Source of the DNA: Strongylocentrotus droebachiensis | Lineage: Eukaryota; Echinodermata; Echinoidea; Camarodonta; Strongylocentrotidae | Assembly: GCA_035222895.1 (NCBI GenBank) | Contig: JAVYIG010000892.1 | Coordinates: 1 to 64,000, forward strand | Reading direction: 5' to 3' | Length of the DNA: 64,000 nucleotides | Shown here: piece by piece, positions 11,411 through 23,559 of the stretch | Layout of the letters: every line of letters starts with the position of its first letter | Position numbering within the stretch: the stretch's first letter is position 1 | The notes under the pieces: model-generated | Seen by the model: only the letters and a program-made list of their open reading frames with translations | Databases searched by the model: none | What the model was told of the DNA's origin: nothing | Program-made: the position numbers and the translations under genes

Positions 11411-12179
11411 TATACAGCCTTGCACTAAAAATGTTCGAATCCGTTGTGTAAAGGTGGGAATCAGCGACGATGTTAAACCAGATACGTGAAATACACACAA
11501 ACGGCTAATAACGAAAGTCAGGCAATTACGAGATGAAAATAAGTTTACGTTTATCCCAAACTCTGCCCCGAGGGTGATTAGTTTTAAAATTGTCCCCAAA
11601 GATGCCCCACGATCCCTAAAAACGCTCTGACCTTTAAATCTTCTTACAAATGGCAAAGAAGATGACACTAATGAATGTTAACATGTTGAAACAATAACTT
11701 GACCAAAAATATGAACTCGGCAATCGTCAACGAAATTCGTCTTTACTTTGGTACAAAGAAATGGGGCAGGGGCGACCGAGAATTGTCGAAAAATATATTT
11801 TGACTGTTTTTACTTTGTTCTATTTCGTGTCACCTTAGCTACGATCCGTGTACTTGTGTTTATTTAAGGCCTAATATATTATGTAGTTAAAATTGCTCCA
11901 ATTATACTCTGACAAACGACATTAGACAGATAATCCAAGAAAGGGATTGTTCATGTTGTCCACTGAGCAAAAATAATGGTCTGAGCGATTTTCACATTTG
12001 GCCATTATTAAGTATTTCGTGACATCCTCATAATGGCCTTGGAACTCAAAATACGAAAATGCATATTTTGACGTATAATTAAATTGTCGGATCTTCTTGA
12101 CGAAAATGGTAATATCTTTTAACCTTCTTTCAATTTAGAAACAAATATAAGTTTGAATACAATTTTGTAGATAATTGGA
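11411..12179. other. Non-coding stretch
   Basis: AT-rich DNA without a supported gene. I see no inverted or tandem structure of note. Confidence 0.5.
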
Positions 12180-12760
12180 AAAATAATATCCCTAAAGGTT
12201 CAGAGGCAGACCTAACAGCTCAAGAGGAAATGATTAAAAATATAATGAAGGTAGCGAAGATATGTCGCTATATTCATAATTTAATTGTTCAACAGGTTTT
12301 AGTCCCCCTAAATCAATAGATAAATGGAATTCTCTGTTTAATATCCCAAACGTAGACTGGGCTTTTAAAAAAATAGTTCCTGTTAGGTCATGTTTATCTA
12401 CACGGATCCGTTATTTTCAGCTTAAGATAATACATCGTATAGTTGGTGTTAATAAATATCTTAAATTATTAAATATAGTTGATGTTAATAAATATCTTAA
12501 ATTATTAAATATTTCGCAGTCAGACTTATGTTCATTTCGTTATAGCTCCGTGGAATCTATAGAACATTTATTTTGGTTTTGCCCAATCATTAGAAGGTTT
12601 ATTGCGGATGTTCAACATTTCATTTTAGAGGATAAAGTTACTTTGAATAAAATTAATTTCCTATTTGGGTTTTATGGAAACGTTGTAGTTCAATTTAATT
12701 TTTACTATTTTGTATGCCAAATACTATATATTTTCCAACAAATGCAAAAATAGCGTACTC
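12180..12760 (+). pseudogene. L1/Tx1-like LINE C-terminal relic
   Basis: Broken frames read a tail ending in LCSFRYSSVESIEHLFWFCPIIRRF, the Cys-rich E..EHLFW.C motif found at the C-terminus of L1/Tx1-type LINE proteins. A 36-bp segment (TTAATAAATATCTTAAATTA and neighbours) is duplicated in frame at about 12447-12518. A related motif occurs at 53891-54205 on the other strand. A-tracts follow at 12825 and 12878. Confidence 0.6.
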
Positions 12761-13264
12761 TCACTAAATTCTTCCAAATGCATGTTAAGTTATTATCGTT
12801 CTCTTGAACAATACATTTTTGTTTTAAAAAAAAAATGTATCATTTTATAATAGGTGGAAAAACATTGTGTTGCTTTAAAAAAAAAAAAAAAAAAAATGTA
12901 CCACGTCTTGTATAATTCAGCTATGTTCTTGTTGATTCTATTGGTTATATTATGTATGTATATTCATATATGTTTTGTTATGTTTTGCAAATTCGAAAGC
13001 AATATTGAATAAAGATGATTTTATTAAAGAAAAACAAATATTCTGACGTCAGCATATTATGGAAAATTGATTGTATCTCTGTAAATGTTGATCGATTTTC
13101 TTCCAAATTTGATATGTTGTAGCTTTGACAAATTTCTCCAAGCTTAGTGATCACTATTTGCAATGACGAATATCGTCATTGCCTTGTTTTCGTTCACATT
13201 CTGCCCCATTAATATTCTTCTTCTCCGAGTTTTCCGTGTTGTTTTCGTCAGGAAATCGCATTCG

Positions 13265-14270
13265 TTTTGCACGTAGTGCTTGTTATCACTAGTTATGCCC
13301 TTTTCTCATGTCCGTTTCCTTTCAAATTTTGTAGGCATATTTTCTAGCAACTCATCAAGGTCACTACATTCTTCGATTTACGAAATCACTCATGCATAAC
13401 CGTCCAGGCGCCATTTTGTCCGTTTCCGGCCCGTTTTAAGGTCTTTCTTTCTTCCTTCATATCTCCATTATCCTAGATCCTACAAAGTTCTAACAAATTT
13501 CTCTAAATAGTCCAAGATATGTTTTTTCATCTGCGACGCATAACCTGACCTTCAAAATGCCATCTTCGCTCTGCAAACTCGAATCCGAAACCGACTCCGT
13601 GAAAAGTCTCATACAAAAATAGGAAAATTGCCATAACTTTCTCATACCATTTCCGTTTCGTCTCATTTTCTAGCAGTATCTTTATATCATAATTGCACAA
13701 AGCCATGCTGAATATAACGCTCCAATAAATATGCAAAAAATAAATAGCGGCCTCTAAAGTTCTTGGAATTAGCTTTCTTTCTGTGGCTGTATCTCCATCG
13801 TTTCTGGCCAAACCCGTACCCTTTTTTGGATTTTGATACTTGAAGATATGCCCTTTCCAGCCAAATTCAAAATTAAATACCCTAACGCTGACAAAATTTG
13901 AGAAAATTGCCCTCCAATTATGCAGTTTTCAGGAAAATTACGAAATAACTTTAACTTGCTCTAAAATGACGATCAATATACCTACATCAATGGGCGGCTG
14001 TTTGTGCCACAGCACGCGTCACCACATGTTCATCATGCACTAAATCCCTTTGGTTTTGCACGCAGTGCTTGCGAGCCCTTTCTAGGTCCCTTCCTCTATT
14101 CCAATTCCCTCCAAACTTCGTAGGCATAGTCTCTAGCATCCTTTCAAGGTCACTGTATTCTTCGTTCTCAAGAATCACGGGCCGTTTTGGTGGTCTTTCT
14201 TTCGCCCTACCTATCTCCACTAAACCAGAAGCTACATACTTCCAAATTGCTCTGGATATTCCGAGAGAAG
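13265..14270. repeat. Two diverged direct repeat units about 790 bp apart
   Basis: The block starting near 13265 (TTCGTTTTGCACGTAGTGCTTG) recurs near 14050 as TTTGGTTTTGCACGCAGTGCTTG, followed in both by TAGGCATA, CTAGCA and CAAGGTCACT in the same order. The copies are diverged and no protein is encoded. Nothing is recognisable in the intervening or preceding 12761-13264 stretch. Confidence 0.5.
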
Positions 14271-14649
14271 CTCTTTCGTTTGAACCGTAGAACCGTCATT
14301 ACACGCACATTGTTGTGACACGATTGCATGTCTAGATTTCATTTTGATGACGTTATCATAGTGAACATTTCAATGTCAGAATGTTCTTAATGTGCGTGTT
14401 ATGCCTATGGAAGGTGAATTTCGTTTCCATCATAAATCTATATGACATTGTTCTTTCAGCAGTATTTCCCTTATTTTTGCTCTTTTTTCTCCCAAATTTG
14501 AGTATGTTATAGCTCAGACTATGCGCTATCGCAAATCTGCCTTTTATATTTTTTATCAGATGTTGCGATCATGTCGAAATTTTCAATTGAAAGTTGAAAT
14601 TGCGACTATGCCAAGGCTGTTTGTCAGCTTTGCATATATTGTCTATGAG

Positions 14650-14722
14650 ACATATGTTGGTCTATTGGTTAAAGCACTCGACTCCTATTCCGGTGACCCA
14701 GGTTCGATTCCGGGTGGGTCAA
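14650..14722 (+). repeat. tRNA-like sequence, probable SINE head
   Basis: The stretch holds a TTGGTCTATTGGTTAAAGCA A-box-like part and a perfect B-box, GGTTCGATTCC. The predicted acceptor arms do not pair, so it is unlikely to be a working tRNA gene. Related sequences occur at about 47650-47735 and 49920-49985 on the minus strand, all with a GCAC(T)TGACT-like middle. Confidence 0.4.
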
Positions 14723-16124
14723 TTTTGCCTTCATTTTTTTTGTTTTGCTTTCATTTTATGTTTGATTGTATCATCGTCTTCGACTACTATATTAAACATA
14801 TCATATATAATCATAGACAATGTGATAAAATCCTTAGTTTGGTACAACCCTATGGGTACGGCCATGCATTATGGGCACACAGATGATTTTTTTTTCTGTT
14901 GGGGACCGGGGGAAATTCAATGAATTATTGATAATTTATTGCATGTTCTTTGTTTATTTTTATTTGTAGGAACTGCCCCCTATCCTAGCCCCCGCTGCGT
15001 ACAGTCATGGTTCATGGGCAAAGCAATGGCCTCGTAACTGTGAGGCCCCAGGATCAAAACCGTGTCGATGTGCTATAGTGCCCTTTTGTGGAGCATTAAT
15101 CCTCATTACTGTAATTTATGACTTAAGGGCGTAGGTCCCCTAGTTGGTAAGCATAGTAGCAATACACATGCTTAAGCAGTCACGCAAAACAAACACTGGC
15201 AAATTATTATTCAATAAAATTTGAGAATGTATACTATTGAATCCATGACACATGCTCCGCCGACGATTGCTCCGCCAATAAATGCTCCGCAAAAAGTGAC
15301 AATTGCTCCGCGACATTTGCTCCGCGACATTTGCTCCGACGTCAAATGCTCCGCCGACAGTTGCTCCGCCGACAATTGCTCGGCCGACATTTGCTCCGCC
15401 GACATTTGCTCCGCCGACAATTGCTCCGCCGACAATTGCTCCGCCGACAATATTGCTTCTCCGACAGCTCCGCCAAAAAAGTGCCCTGTAAAATTCAAAT
15501 GCTCCAACAATGCTTCTTTCTCAAAGTACCCCGTTGAAGACAAATATGCTCCGCCGCCGTAGCAGGAGTGCTCCGTAAAAGACAAATGCTCCCTTTTGCA
15601 GCAAAAAAAAAGATAGGAAGAAAGGAAAAGAAAAGAAAAGAAAAGGACAAGAAAACATGGAAAAGAAATGGTTAAGAAAAGAAAAGGCTAAAGACAAGCA
15701 AAAAGGGACACAAAATAGATAGAGAAAGATTTAATTTCAATATTTTTGCATTGGCCAACAACTTTGTGTCGGAACGGTGTCGGTATAATATAATGACGGT
15801 GAATTCTGCCGGCACGACGTCGCGACACGTCGGGGAAAATGATAAATAAAATGGTGTATGAAATATAGGCCTACATACTCGTGAAATAATCATTGATTAA
15901 AAAAGGGGCGGTAGGCAGGCAGATGGTTTTCAGTTATTGTGAAAAGGATGAAAATTCTCTCGCTCGCTATAAAGCTTAATATGTTCGTATTACATGTTGT
16001 ACATCAGTGATTTAAAAGCGATGCTATTTCAATCACTATTTGTTGAAAAAAGGTCCACTCAAGGTTGACAAAAGTTAATATATTACTTAAAAGCTTCTGC
16101 ACCTCCCCCCCCCCCCCTGTTACA

Positions 16125-16300
16125 CCCACAAATGTAATAACGCCCACAAATGTAATAACACTTTACCCACAAATGTAATAACACCCACAAATGTAATAAC
16201 ACTTTACCCACAAATGTAATAATTTCACCCACAAATGTAATAATTTTGAATCGCCCACAAATGTAATAATGACTTTACCCACAAATGTAATAAATTTGAA
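16125..16300 (+). repeat. CCCACAAATGTAATAA minisatellite, left arm
   Basis: About eight copies of a CCCACAAATGTAATAA core are separated by short variable spacers such as CACTTTA. The complementary array lies at 17860-18225, so the pair forms part of the inverted arms of the foldback element. Confidence 0.85.
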
Positions 16301-17859
16301 GTGATATTTTGTCGAATTTGTTCAAAACTAAAACCTTGTAATAAAGCATGGGTATAGCGCAGTCTTTACTCCAGACCGGGTTATTTCAAAAAATTAAAAA
16401 ATCTTCAAAACTAAGACCCCATAATCCTTTTCCTGTGGAATAACATGAGAATCGAGCGTAGTCTTTCTTCCAGACACGGTTATTCAAAAGTATTTTTTTT
16501 TTTTTTTAACTTTTAAACTAAGACCCCACCATCTTCCAAACTAAGACCCGGTAATAAAGCATGGGTTTAGAGCGTAGTTTTTCTCCCAGACCCGGTTATT
16601 TCAAAACTTTTTAAAAATCTTCAAAACTAAGACCCCATTTTCAAAACTAAAACCCTGTAATAAAGCATGGGTATAGCGCAGTCTTTACTCCAGACCGGGT
16701 TATTTCAAAAAATTAAAAAATCTTCAAAACTAAGACCCCATAATCCTTTTCCTGTGGAAGAACATGAGTATTGGGCGTAGTCTTTTCTCCAGACCCGGTT
16801 ATTCAAAAGTTTAAAAAAACAAAAAAACTAAACAAAACAAAACAAAGAAAAAACCTTTTAAACTAAGACCCCTCCATCTTCCAAATTAAGACCCGGTAAT
16901 CATTTCAGACTTGTTCTTGTTTATATAGCTGCTTGAGTGTTTCAGAAGTAGGGAAAACTGTAATATAAATGTGTTTTGTTTGTATTTGCCTTTGAATAAA
17001 TTTCGTTCTCCTAAATTCACACCGTGTACCGCGTACCAATTGGTAGTCTTCAGTATAAGTAATTGATACGTTCATCACATGAAGAAAGGTAATTCATTCA
17101 CGCACTCATGAAAATATATCATCGCAATCCAACGTTTCAATGTCACTTATAGCGTACATATATACCCATATATATATATATATATATATTATGTTACATA
17201 TCGTGAACATATTTCATAATCACATGCATAAAACAATCAGCGTCAATATTTAAATAATTTAAGGTCACTCATTCGATTACTTTTTTTTTCTACGAACATT
17301 GAATTCCAGGATATTTGTGGGCGTTAGAATATTTACATGATTAAAAAATCGTCGACGGTCAACGAACCACGAATCGGTCCCTCCTCTGTGTGTTATATAT
17401 ATGGACCATTTTGACTGATTCGTCAGTTCGTGTGACCGCCGACCAATCATTTATTTGTGACGTGTTGTATCCACATATGTAATAATGTAACTTATTTTTA
17501 AATGAAAAAAGAGGAATAAGATGGTGGGTCTTAGTTTCGAAGATTTGTTTAAATTTCTATTTCTTTTGAAATAACCGGGTCTGGAGGAAAGACTACGCTC
17601 TATACCCATGTTATTCCACAGGAATGAGATGGTGAGGTCTTAGTTTGGATATTTTTCTTCTTTTTAAAAATAACCGAGTCTGAAGTAAAGACAACGCTCG
17701 ATTCTCATGTTATTCCACAGGAAAAGGATTATGGGGTCTTAGTTTTGAAGATTTTTTAATTTTTTGAAATAACCCGGTCTGGAGTAAAGACTGCGCTATA
17801 CCCATGCTTTATTACAGGGTTTTAGTTTTGAACAAATTCGACAAAATATCACTTCAAAT

Positions 17860-18225
17860 TTATTACATTTGTGGATAAAGTCATTATTACATTTGTGGGT
17901 AAAATCATTATTACATTTGTGGGTAAAGTGGTTATTACATTTGTGGGTGAAATTATTACATTTGTGGGTAAAGTGTAATTACAGTTGTGGGTGTTATTAC
18001 ATTTGTGGGTAAAGTGTTATTACATTTGTGGGCGTTATTACATTTGTGGGTGTAACACCCCCATTTGTGGTTGATTCAAAATTATTACATTTGTGGGTAA
18101 AGTGGTTATTACATTTGTGGGTGAAATTATTACATTTGTGGGTAAAGTGTTATTACATTTGTGGGTGTTATTACATTTGTGGGTAAAGTGTTATTACATT
18201 TGTGGGCGTTATTACATTTGTAGGT
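17860..18225 (-). repeat. TTATTACATTTGTGGG minisatellite, right arm
   Basis: Some fifteen or more units of TTATTACATTTGTGGG with AAAGTG-type spacers, including a longer period of repeats of repeats. It is the inverted partner of the left array but about twice as long, so the right arm has grown separately. Confidence 0.85.
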
Positions 18226-18915
18226 GTTACACCCCCCCCCCCCCCCCCCGAAAAAAGGATTGCGTCTTTCGTAAAGGTTTATAATTTTTTCCAATCAGTG
18301 TCTCCTGATCGGGGAATTAAAATGCACCCCCATCTCAAAATGCTTCCTACGACCCTGAATAACAACAACAAAACAAAAACAATAACACATGAAAGAAATA
18401 TTGTCGGCAGAGCAAATGTCGGCGGAGCAATTGTCGGCGGAGAAAATGTCGGCGGAGCAATTGTCTGCGGAGCAAATGTCGGTGGAGCAATTGTCGGCGG
18501 AGCAAATGTCGTCGGAGCAAATGTCGGCGGAGCAATTGTCGGCGGAGCTGCCGGAGCAACTGTCGGCGGATTAATTGTCGCTTTTTGCGGAGCATTTGTC
18601 ACCGGAGAAATCGTCGCCGGAGCATGTGTCGGGTTACCATACTATTATCTAGATCTATTAGGAACAAATCATTGTCAAAATAAGTCCATAAATTGGGGTA
18701 ACAAAAATATTCCAACTTTATGTGCAACAGTGTATATCTATCTGGTTGATGTCCAAAGTCAGCTACAATATCAAATCGTCCCATTTCTATGACGCTAGTC
18801 TCCTTCCCAGACGTTTATATTTGTCCAATCATTCAGCCCAGGTATGTGCAATGTTTACGTTTCTCCCACAGACCAGGGATCTCCCTGCACAGACATAGAA
18901 TTGTTTACACGTATA

Positions 18916-19331
18916 TACAGTGCGTCCCAGAAAAAACGAAACCGAGAATTATCGATGTTCTATCATAACTTAATCGCAATTATAATTAATAAATGACACA
19001 TATTTGTAAAACTTAGATTCTCCTTTTTCATTTGATGCAACTCACATGATGCATATTTCATGAATGAGTAATTGAAACCAAAAAGTCATTTGGCGGGCGG
19101 TATCTGAATTTCAAAGGGAAAATCACATTTCTAGAAAGTTAAATTTTTGCCCTTTCATATGACACCTCAATCAGGAAAATGCTTGCCTTTCCATAATTTG
19201 ATCAAACGAGTTCCTTTTCACTGGCTGCCTGCCGTAGCAACAAACAGAGTCGACAAAAGACTTAACTCCGTTTCGTTGACGATCAGCCATGCATCAAGTC
19301 TTTCGTCTCCTTTTTTGGGGGACGCACTGTA
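18916..19331. mobile_element. Mariner-like MITE, short copy
   Basis: It begins TACAGTGCGTCCCAG and ends CGCACTGTA, with TA on both sides (18914-18915 and 19332-19333). The interior matches one arm of the palindromic element at 3659-4536, including GGCGGGCGGTATCTGAA. The second arm is almost wholly lost near 19295, so this copy is a half-palindrome of 416 bp. Confidence 0.8.
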
Positions 19332-19350
19332 TAACTTATCTCTTTCTCTA

Positions 19351-19735
19351 TACAGTGCGTGCCAGAAAAACGAAACCGAGGATTAGCGATGTTTTATCAA
19401 TCAAAAATATAATTAATAAATGACACACATTTGTAAAGCTTAGATCCTCTTCTTTCGGTTGATGCGACTCATAATGTTGACGATCAGCCATGCACAAAGA
19501 AGACGAAAGACTGGATGCATGGCTCATCGTCAACGAAACGGAGTTAAGTCTTTTGTCAACTCGGTTTGTTGCGACGGCAAATGAAAACGAATTCGTTAAA
19601 TCAAATTATGGAAATGCAAGCATTACTTTAATTCAACAGAACTTTGTTATTCCTGACTCATTTTTTCCTGATTGAGGTTTCATATGAAAGGGTAGAAAAT
19701 GAACTTTTAGAAATGTGATTTTCTCCAAAATTTCA
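19351..19735. mobile_element. Mariner-like MITE, truncated copy
   Basis: It begins TACAGTGCGTGCCAG directly after a TA and follows the same family through the central palindrome around GATCAGCCATGCA (19484-19530). It then runs along the second arm to about 19735, where similarity stops without a terminal repeat. It lies only 20 bp from the preceding copy. Confidence 0.7.
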
Positions 19736-19779
19736 AAATTTGTTTGGCATATATTTCCAAATTCTATATTTAAAAAAAA

Positions 19780-19865
19780 TGGAACGTTTGTGAGAACGGA
19801 GAGAGGCCAACTGCTATTTGAATGCCTAGTATGCGGCTACGTATCAGTCGCCCCTTTCTCTTTCA

Positions 19866-19906
<41 letters not shown>

Positions 19907-19956
19907 GTGTATTAGAACAGATGTTTATTTGAAAAACAGATGAGCCATTTCCGAAA

Positions 19957-19994
<38 letters not shown>

Positions 19995-21480
19995 GTGTAT
20001 TAGAACAGATGTTTATTTGAAAAACAGATGAGCCATTTCCGAAACTACTAGGATAAAGTGCATAAGTAGTATTTTATGGGGTTAAAATCCGCAAAAAAAA
20101 TATCGTTGCTTTGCTCCCGGGCATTTTAGTATCAACATGATTAGGGGTGGGGGAGTTTTCCAAGTGCATCATGATCTCATCGACTCTTGGTCGTGTAGGC
20201 AGACGGACTCGAGAGCTAAAGCTGGCATATATTAGTGCCATGGTTACAGAATAGTTATATTCCATTGATATAAATTATATTATTTTGGGGGGCGTGGGGG
20301 AATCTTTCCACGTGCATCAGTATTTTACTGCCGCATACAGCCTCTTTTCATCGTCATACAAAGACCACTATACGAGTGATTTCCTGAGGCATGTGTAATA
20401 CAACCTCGCAGTGGCGTTTCCAGACATTGATAAAAAGATGTAGGAAATTTACCTCAGTTGCCCAAATGCCCATTGTCTAAAGGCAAGCTCACGGAAGAAA
20501 TGTGCACTTTTGTCCTTCATTTTAAGACGTCCAATGCAATCAAGAATATTTGATGGGCTTTAATTGATTTGGTAAGCCTGAAAGCGGGCGCTGCGTAAGC
20601 GAATCTAACCTGTACCGTCGTTTCAGTGATTAATCAAATATGTTATTATTGTATTCCTTTACTTTCAAAATTATCAAAGGATTGTCTGGATTGCAAGGTG
20701 CCTCACTCCCCCCCCCCCCCTATCTGCCCCATATGTTGTAAGTGTTATTTTGCGGATAACACCACTTTCCGTTATAACATTCATCTTCAAAAATATAATG
20801 TGTCATCACCGTAGGTCTTTGTTAATCCATATCCTGTTCTCATGCATGTTCAGTAGGTATTGCGCAATGTCACCATCAGATGTGACGTGTCGGGATGGTC
20901 TTGCGCAATCAGCGTACATTCTGCATCACTTAGTGAATAAATTGCAATTTTACGTTAATGTGGGGCACTCATGTTAAATGTAGATGAGACTAAAAACATT
21001 TTTTTTAATGTGGCGTTGCTGATCTTAAAAGAAAAAGTTCCTTAGTGAGTGAGATACTCAACTCATATTAGGTACTGTCAATCCAGTAGTCAAAAGAGAA
21101 GAGGTGGTTGAGTTTAGTGGGGTGTTAAAAATGAAATGGGTGGCTTCAGAATTTGGTAAAAGAGGGGTAGGGGCAGTTACGAAATAATTGTGACAAGCAT
21201 ATCAATTATAAAACAAACACACAATGGTCCTCTTCAGCCAAGCTTAAAAGTGTGGTAGAGATGCCTGCGACTCACCCATCCTACCTCCCCTTTTCGGAAT
21301 TAAAACGTGTAACAAATGGTAAAGGGTGTGGAGAAGTGTCATATCATCTTCTTTTCACCGAACCCCCCCCCCCCTTCTCTTTGTCTCTCTCTTCATTGTC
21401 TATGCTATTCGACTGGGATAATGCCCCCCCCCCCCCCCCGTATACTCCTAAAAACTACACCACCTGTTGAGTCCCCTGTT
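19780..21480 (+). repeat. 1.5 kb dispersed repeat, copy 1
   Basis: This stretch is a diverged direct duplicate of about 23560-24990. Shared landmarks in order include GAGAGGC, a CT-rich tract, AGAATAAAGTGCAT-like sequence, TTGCTTTGCTCCC, CGTCATACAAAGACCA, a C tract, CACCGTAGGTCTTTG, TGACGTGTCGG and AAGGGTGTGGAGAAGTG. A 90-bp unit with a CT tract is itself duplicated at 19880-20050. No conserved protein is encoded. Confidence 0.7.
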
Positions 21481-23559
21481 GCGCCCTCGCCTACATTATG
21501 GGACCCATTACAATAATACTATGATTTATAATTTGAAAAAAATTAAAACTCAATCCAAATTCGACAGGAGCCCCCCCCCCCCCCCCCCCCCCCCCTCAAG
21601 AAAAAAAGAAGAAATTGTATGTACAGAGCAAATTGGATAGAAGCTCGCGAGATATGTCACAGTGTGGCCAGTTTATGTTTGATTGATCGGAACTTCACAT
21701 ATTCATAACTTGATCATGTTTAATCGGAATTTGCTCAACCTTTCACTGCCCTGTTTCTTAATTGTCTTTTTCTATGAAAATCAAATTAATATCAGGAAGG
21801 ACTGCTCCTTTAGAAATAGCTTCGCGTCATTTCAATTAAAGCGTACCGTTGTGCTGTTGAAAGTTGTACCCTAAAACTTGAATTTCAAACATAATAACGC
21901 TAAATTGTCCCTACCCTGGGAAGGAGGAGACAAGGGATTAGGGATTTACCGGGGGGTATGAGAATACCATGGTTTTAGCACAAGTAATACAAAGAATCAG
22001 TAGTTAAGTTATAGATAACCAAAGTTGCATAATAGTAACAAATAAAATCAGTCGAAACTCGGCCAGACATTCAGAGAAATAATTTGTATGATTTTTTTTT
22101 TAAGCAAAGGTCCTCATTTACATAGTTATTTAAAGATTGTTTTGAATAAAGAGAAGAAAAAAGAGGGAAAAAAACGATGCATGCTGACCAAAAAAAAAAG
22201 TTAAATAGTCGAATACATGTGACGTACAATAATAAGACTATGACTAATGTACGTGAATGCGTGTACTTTGGGAAACGAATAGGGTAAAACATCTGAGATT
22301 GGCCTTTATGATAACCACAGATGAAAGCGTAATAACAAATGAATGGAATTTGAAAGTTAAATGGTACATTTATATATTTTACATCAGCGTTTGCTCATTC
22401 GCATAGTTATTCAAAGCAACAACGAAAACGAAAACAAGAACAAAACTTAAATTCCCGCGTTCCTCGATTAACTCATCCGGGCACTAGATCGGAAACAGTT
22501 GTTTAGTTAGACAAGACTTAGACACGACTTCACAAATAACAATGGCCAAAAGCATAATTCAAGAATACATACCAAATAGGGCATTTACATCGCCATAATG
22601 ATTATTCAAGTATTTTTGTGTCTGTATTGACAAAAATAAAACCAGGCATGCAGGCCAAAAAATGTTAAAAAGTCGAGTATATGTAATGTATGATAATAAT
22701 TAAACTACAATGAAATAGTTACTTCTAATTTGTATTGAGCAGTCTCATGTGCATAGTTATTCAATGCTACAACAACAAATATATGAGTATTGCTTTAATG
22801 TAATGAGAAAAATATATTTAAAAATTATCAAAATAAAGTATATTAACAAAATGAACAGAGATGCAGTCTCATCTTAATTATTTATGTCTCGTCAAAGAAA
22901 AGGCCAGACTCGTGGATATATCAAAGTATTACTTCACATACAGTATGCATACCTTATCTAGGATTCTCAAATCTGCCAACGTAGTTCAAAATGCATTCCC
23001 ACTGCAATTTTGCCAGGCTGTTGATTGAACATTTCAATTTTGCCTCTGCTTTTAATATCTCAATCTCGACAGTCGTAATTTGTATGCATGGACCTCATTC
23101 AAGATCCAAGTATGTAACGATAAGAAAAGAAGTCACATTATCGGCAATCACACTTGATAATTATTGACTTTTAACAATCAGTTTATGACACGATCACGAA
23201 ATGACTTTAAAATGTAACAATGGCATGACAGGCAGAGTTGACTAGTATATTTCCCGCGCATGCGCGATAGCAAGATTGGAATTCCAAAGATTTGAGGGCG
23301 TGTTTTCAGAGATTCACTCATTGAAATACGTCATAGATATTAGACATATTCAACGTGGTGGGTGGGGGAGGGGGAGGGGGCAGTCACCAACACCTCTTCC
23401 CTTCAATATCGTACTCTAGATGTAAAATTAGCCCATAGTCTTTGTCTTTAAACCATACATTGTGAAGTGTTCAATCTTTTGCATTTTATATAATTTCCTG
23501 ATGTTATTTGATTAGCATATCTTTCAACATTTCTGTATTTCAAGTTAAAATTGGACATC
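21481..23559. other. Non-coding AT-rich stretch
   Basis: Apart from a C tract near 21572 and several poly-A or GA runs I see no gene. The phrase CATAGTTATT recurs (22120, 22402, 22755), suggesting diverged repeats with a period of a few hundred bases. Confidence 0.45.

Larger units (their letters stand above)
15239..18638. mobile_element. TU-like foldback element with 15-bp tandem repeats in its arms
   Basis: An 8-bp direct repeat ATACTATT flanks the element (15231-15238 and 18639-18646). Each end has GACACATGCTCCG 8 bp inside it, in inverted orientation. The outer arms are tandem 15-bp units: GCTCCGCCGACAATT on the left (about 15250-15470) and its complement on the right (about 18405-18625). 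Further in come arrays of CCCACAAATGTAATAA on the left (16125-16300) and complement on the right (17860-18225). Next are inverted arms with AAGACCCCATAATCC-type sequence (16330-16900 and 17520-17835). The centre is unique. This modular layout matches sea urchin TU elements. No transposase is present. Long open frames across it are by-products of the 15-bp period. Confidence 0.75.

Noticed and set aside
14650..14722. Functional tRNA gene
   Set aside because: B-box is good, but acceptor and D arms do not pair, and related imperfect copies exist nearby. A SINE-type relic is more likely.
15211..15585. Open frames in several frames and both strands with SAEQL/APPTI repeats
   Set aside because: They follow from a 15-bp period, which keeps all frames open. 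The same happens at 18389-18640. Not genes.
16125..18225. CRISPR-like direct repeats with short variable spacers
   Set aside because: Spacers are recurrent low-complexity pieces, not unique, the arrays are mirrored inside a foldback element, and the DNA is eukaryotic with no cas genes.
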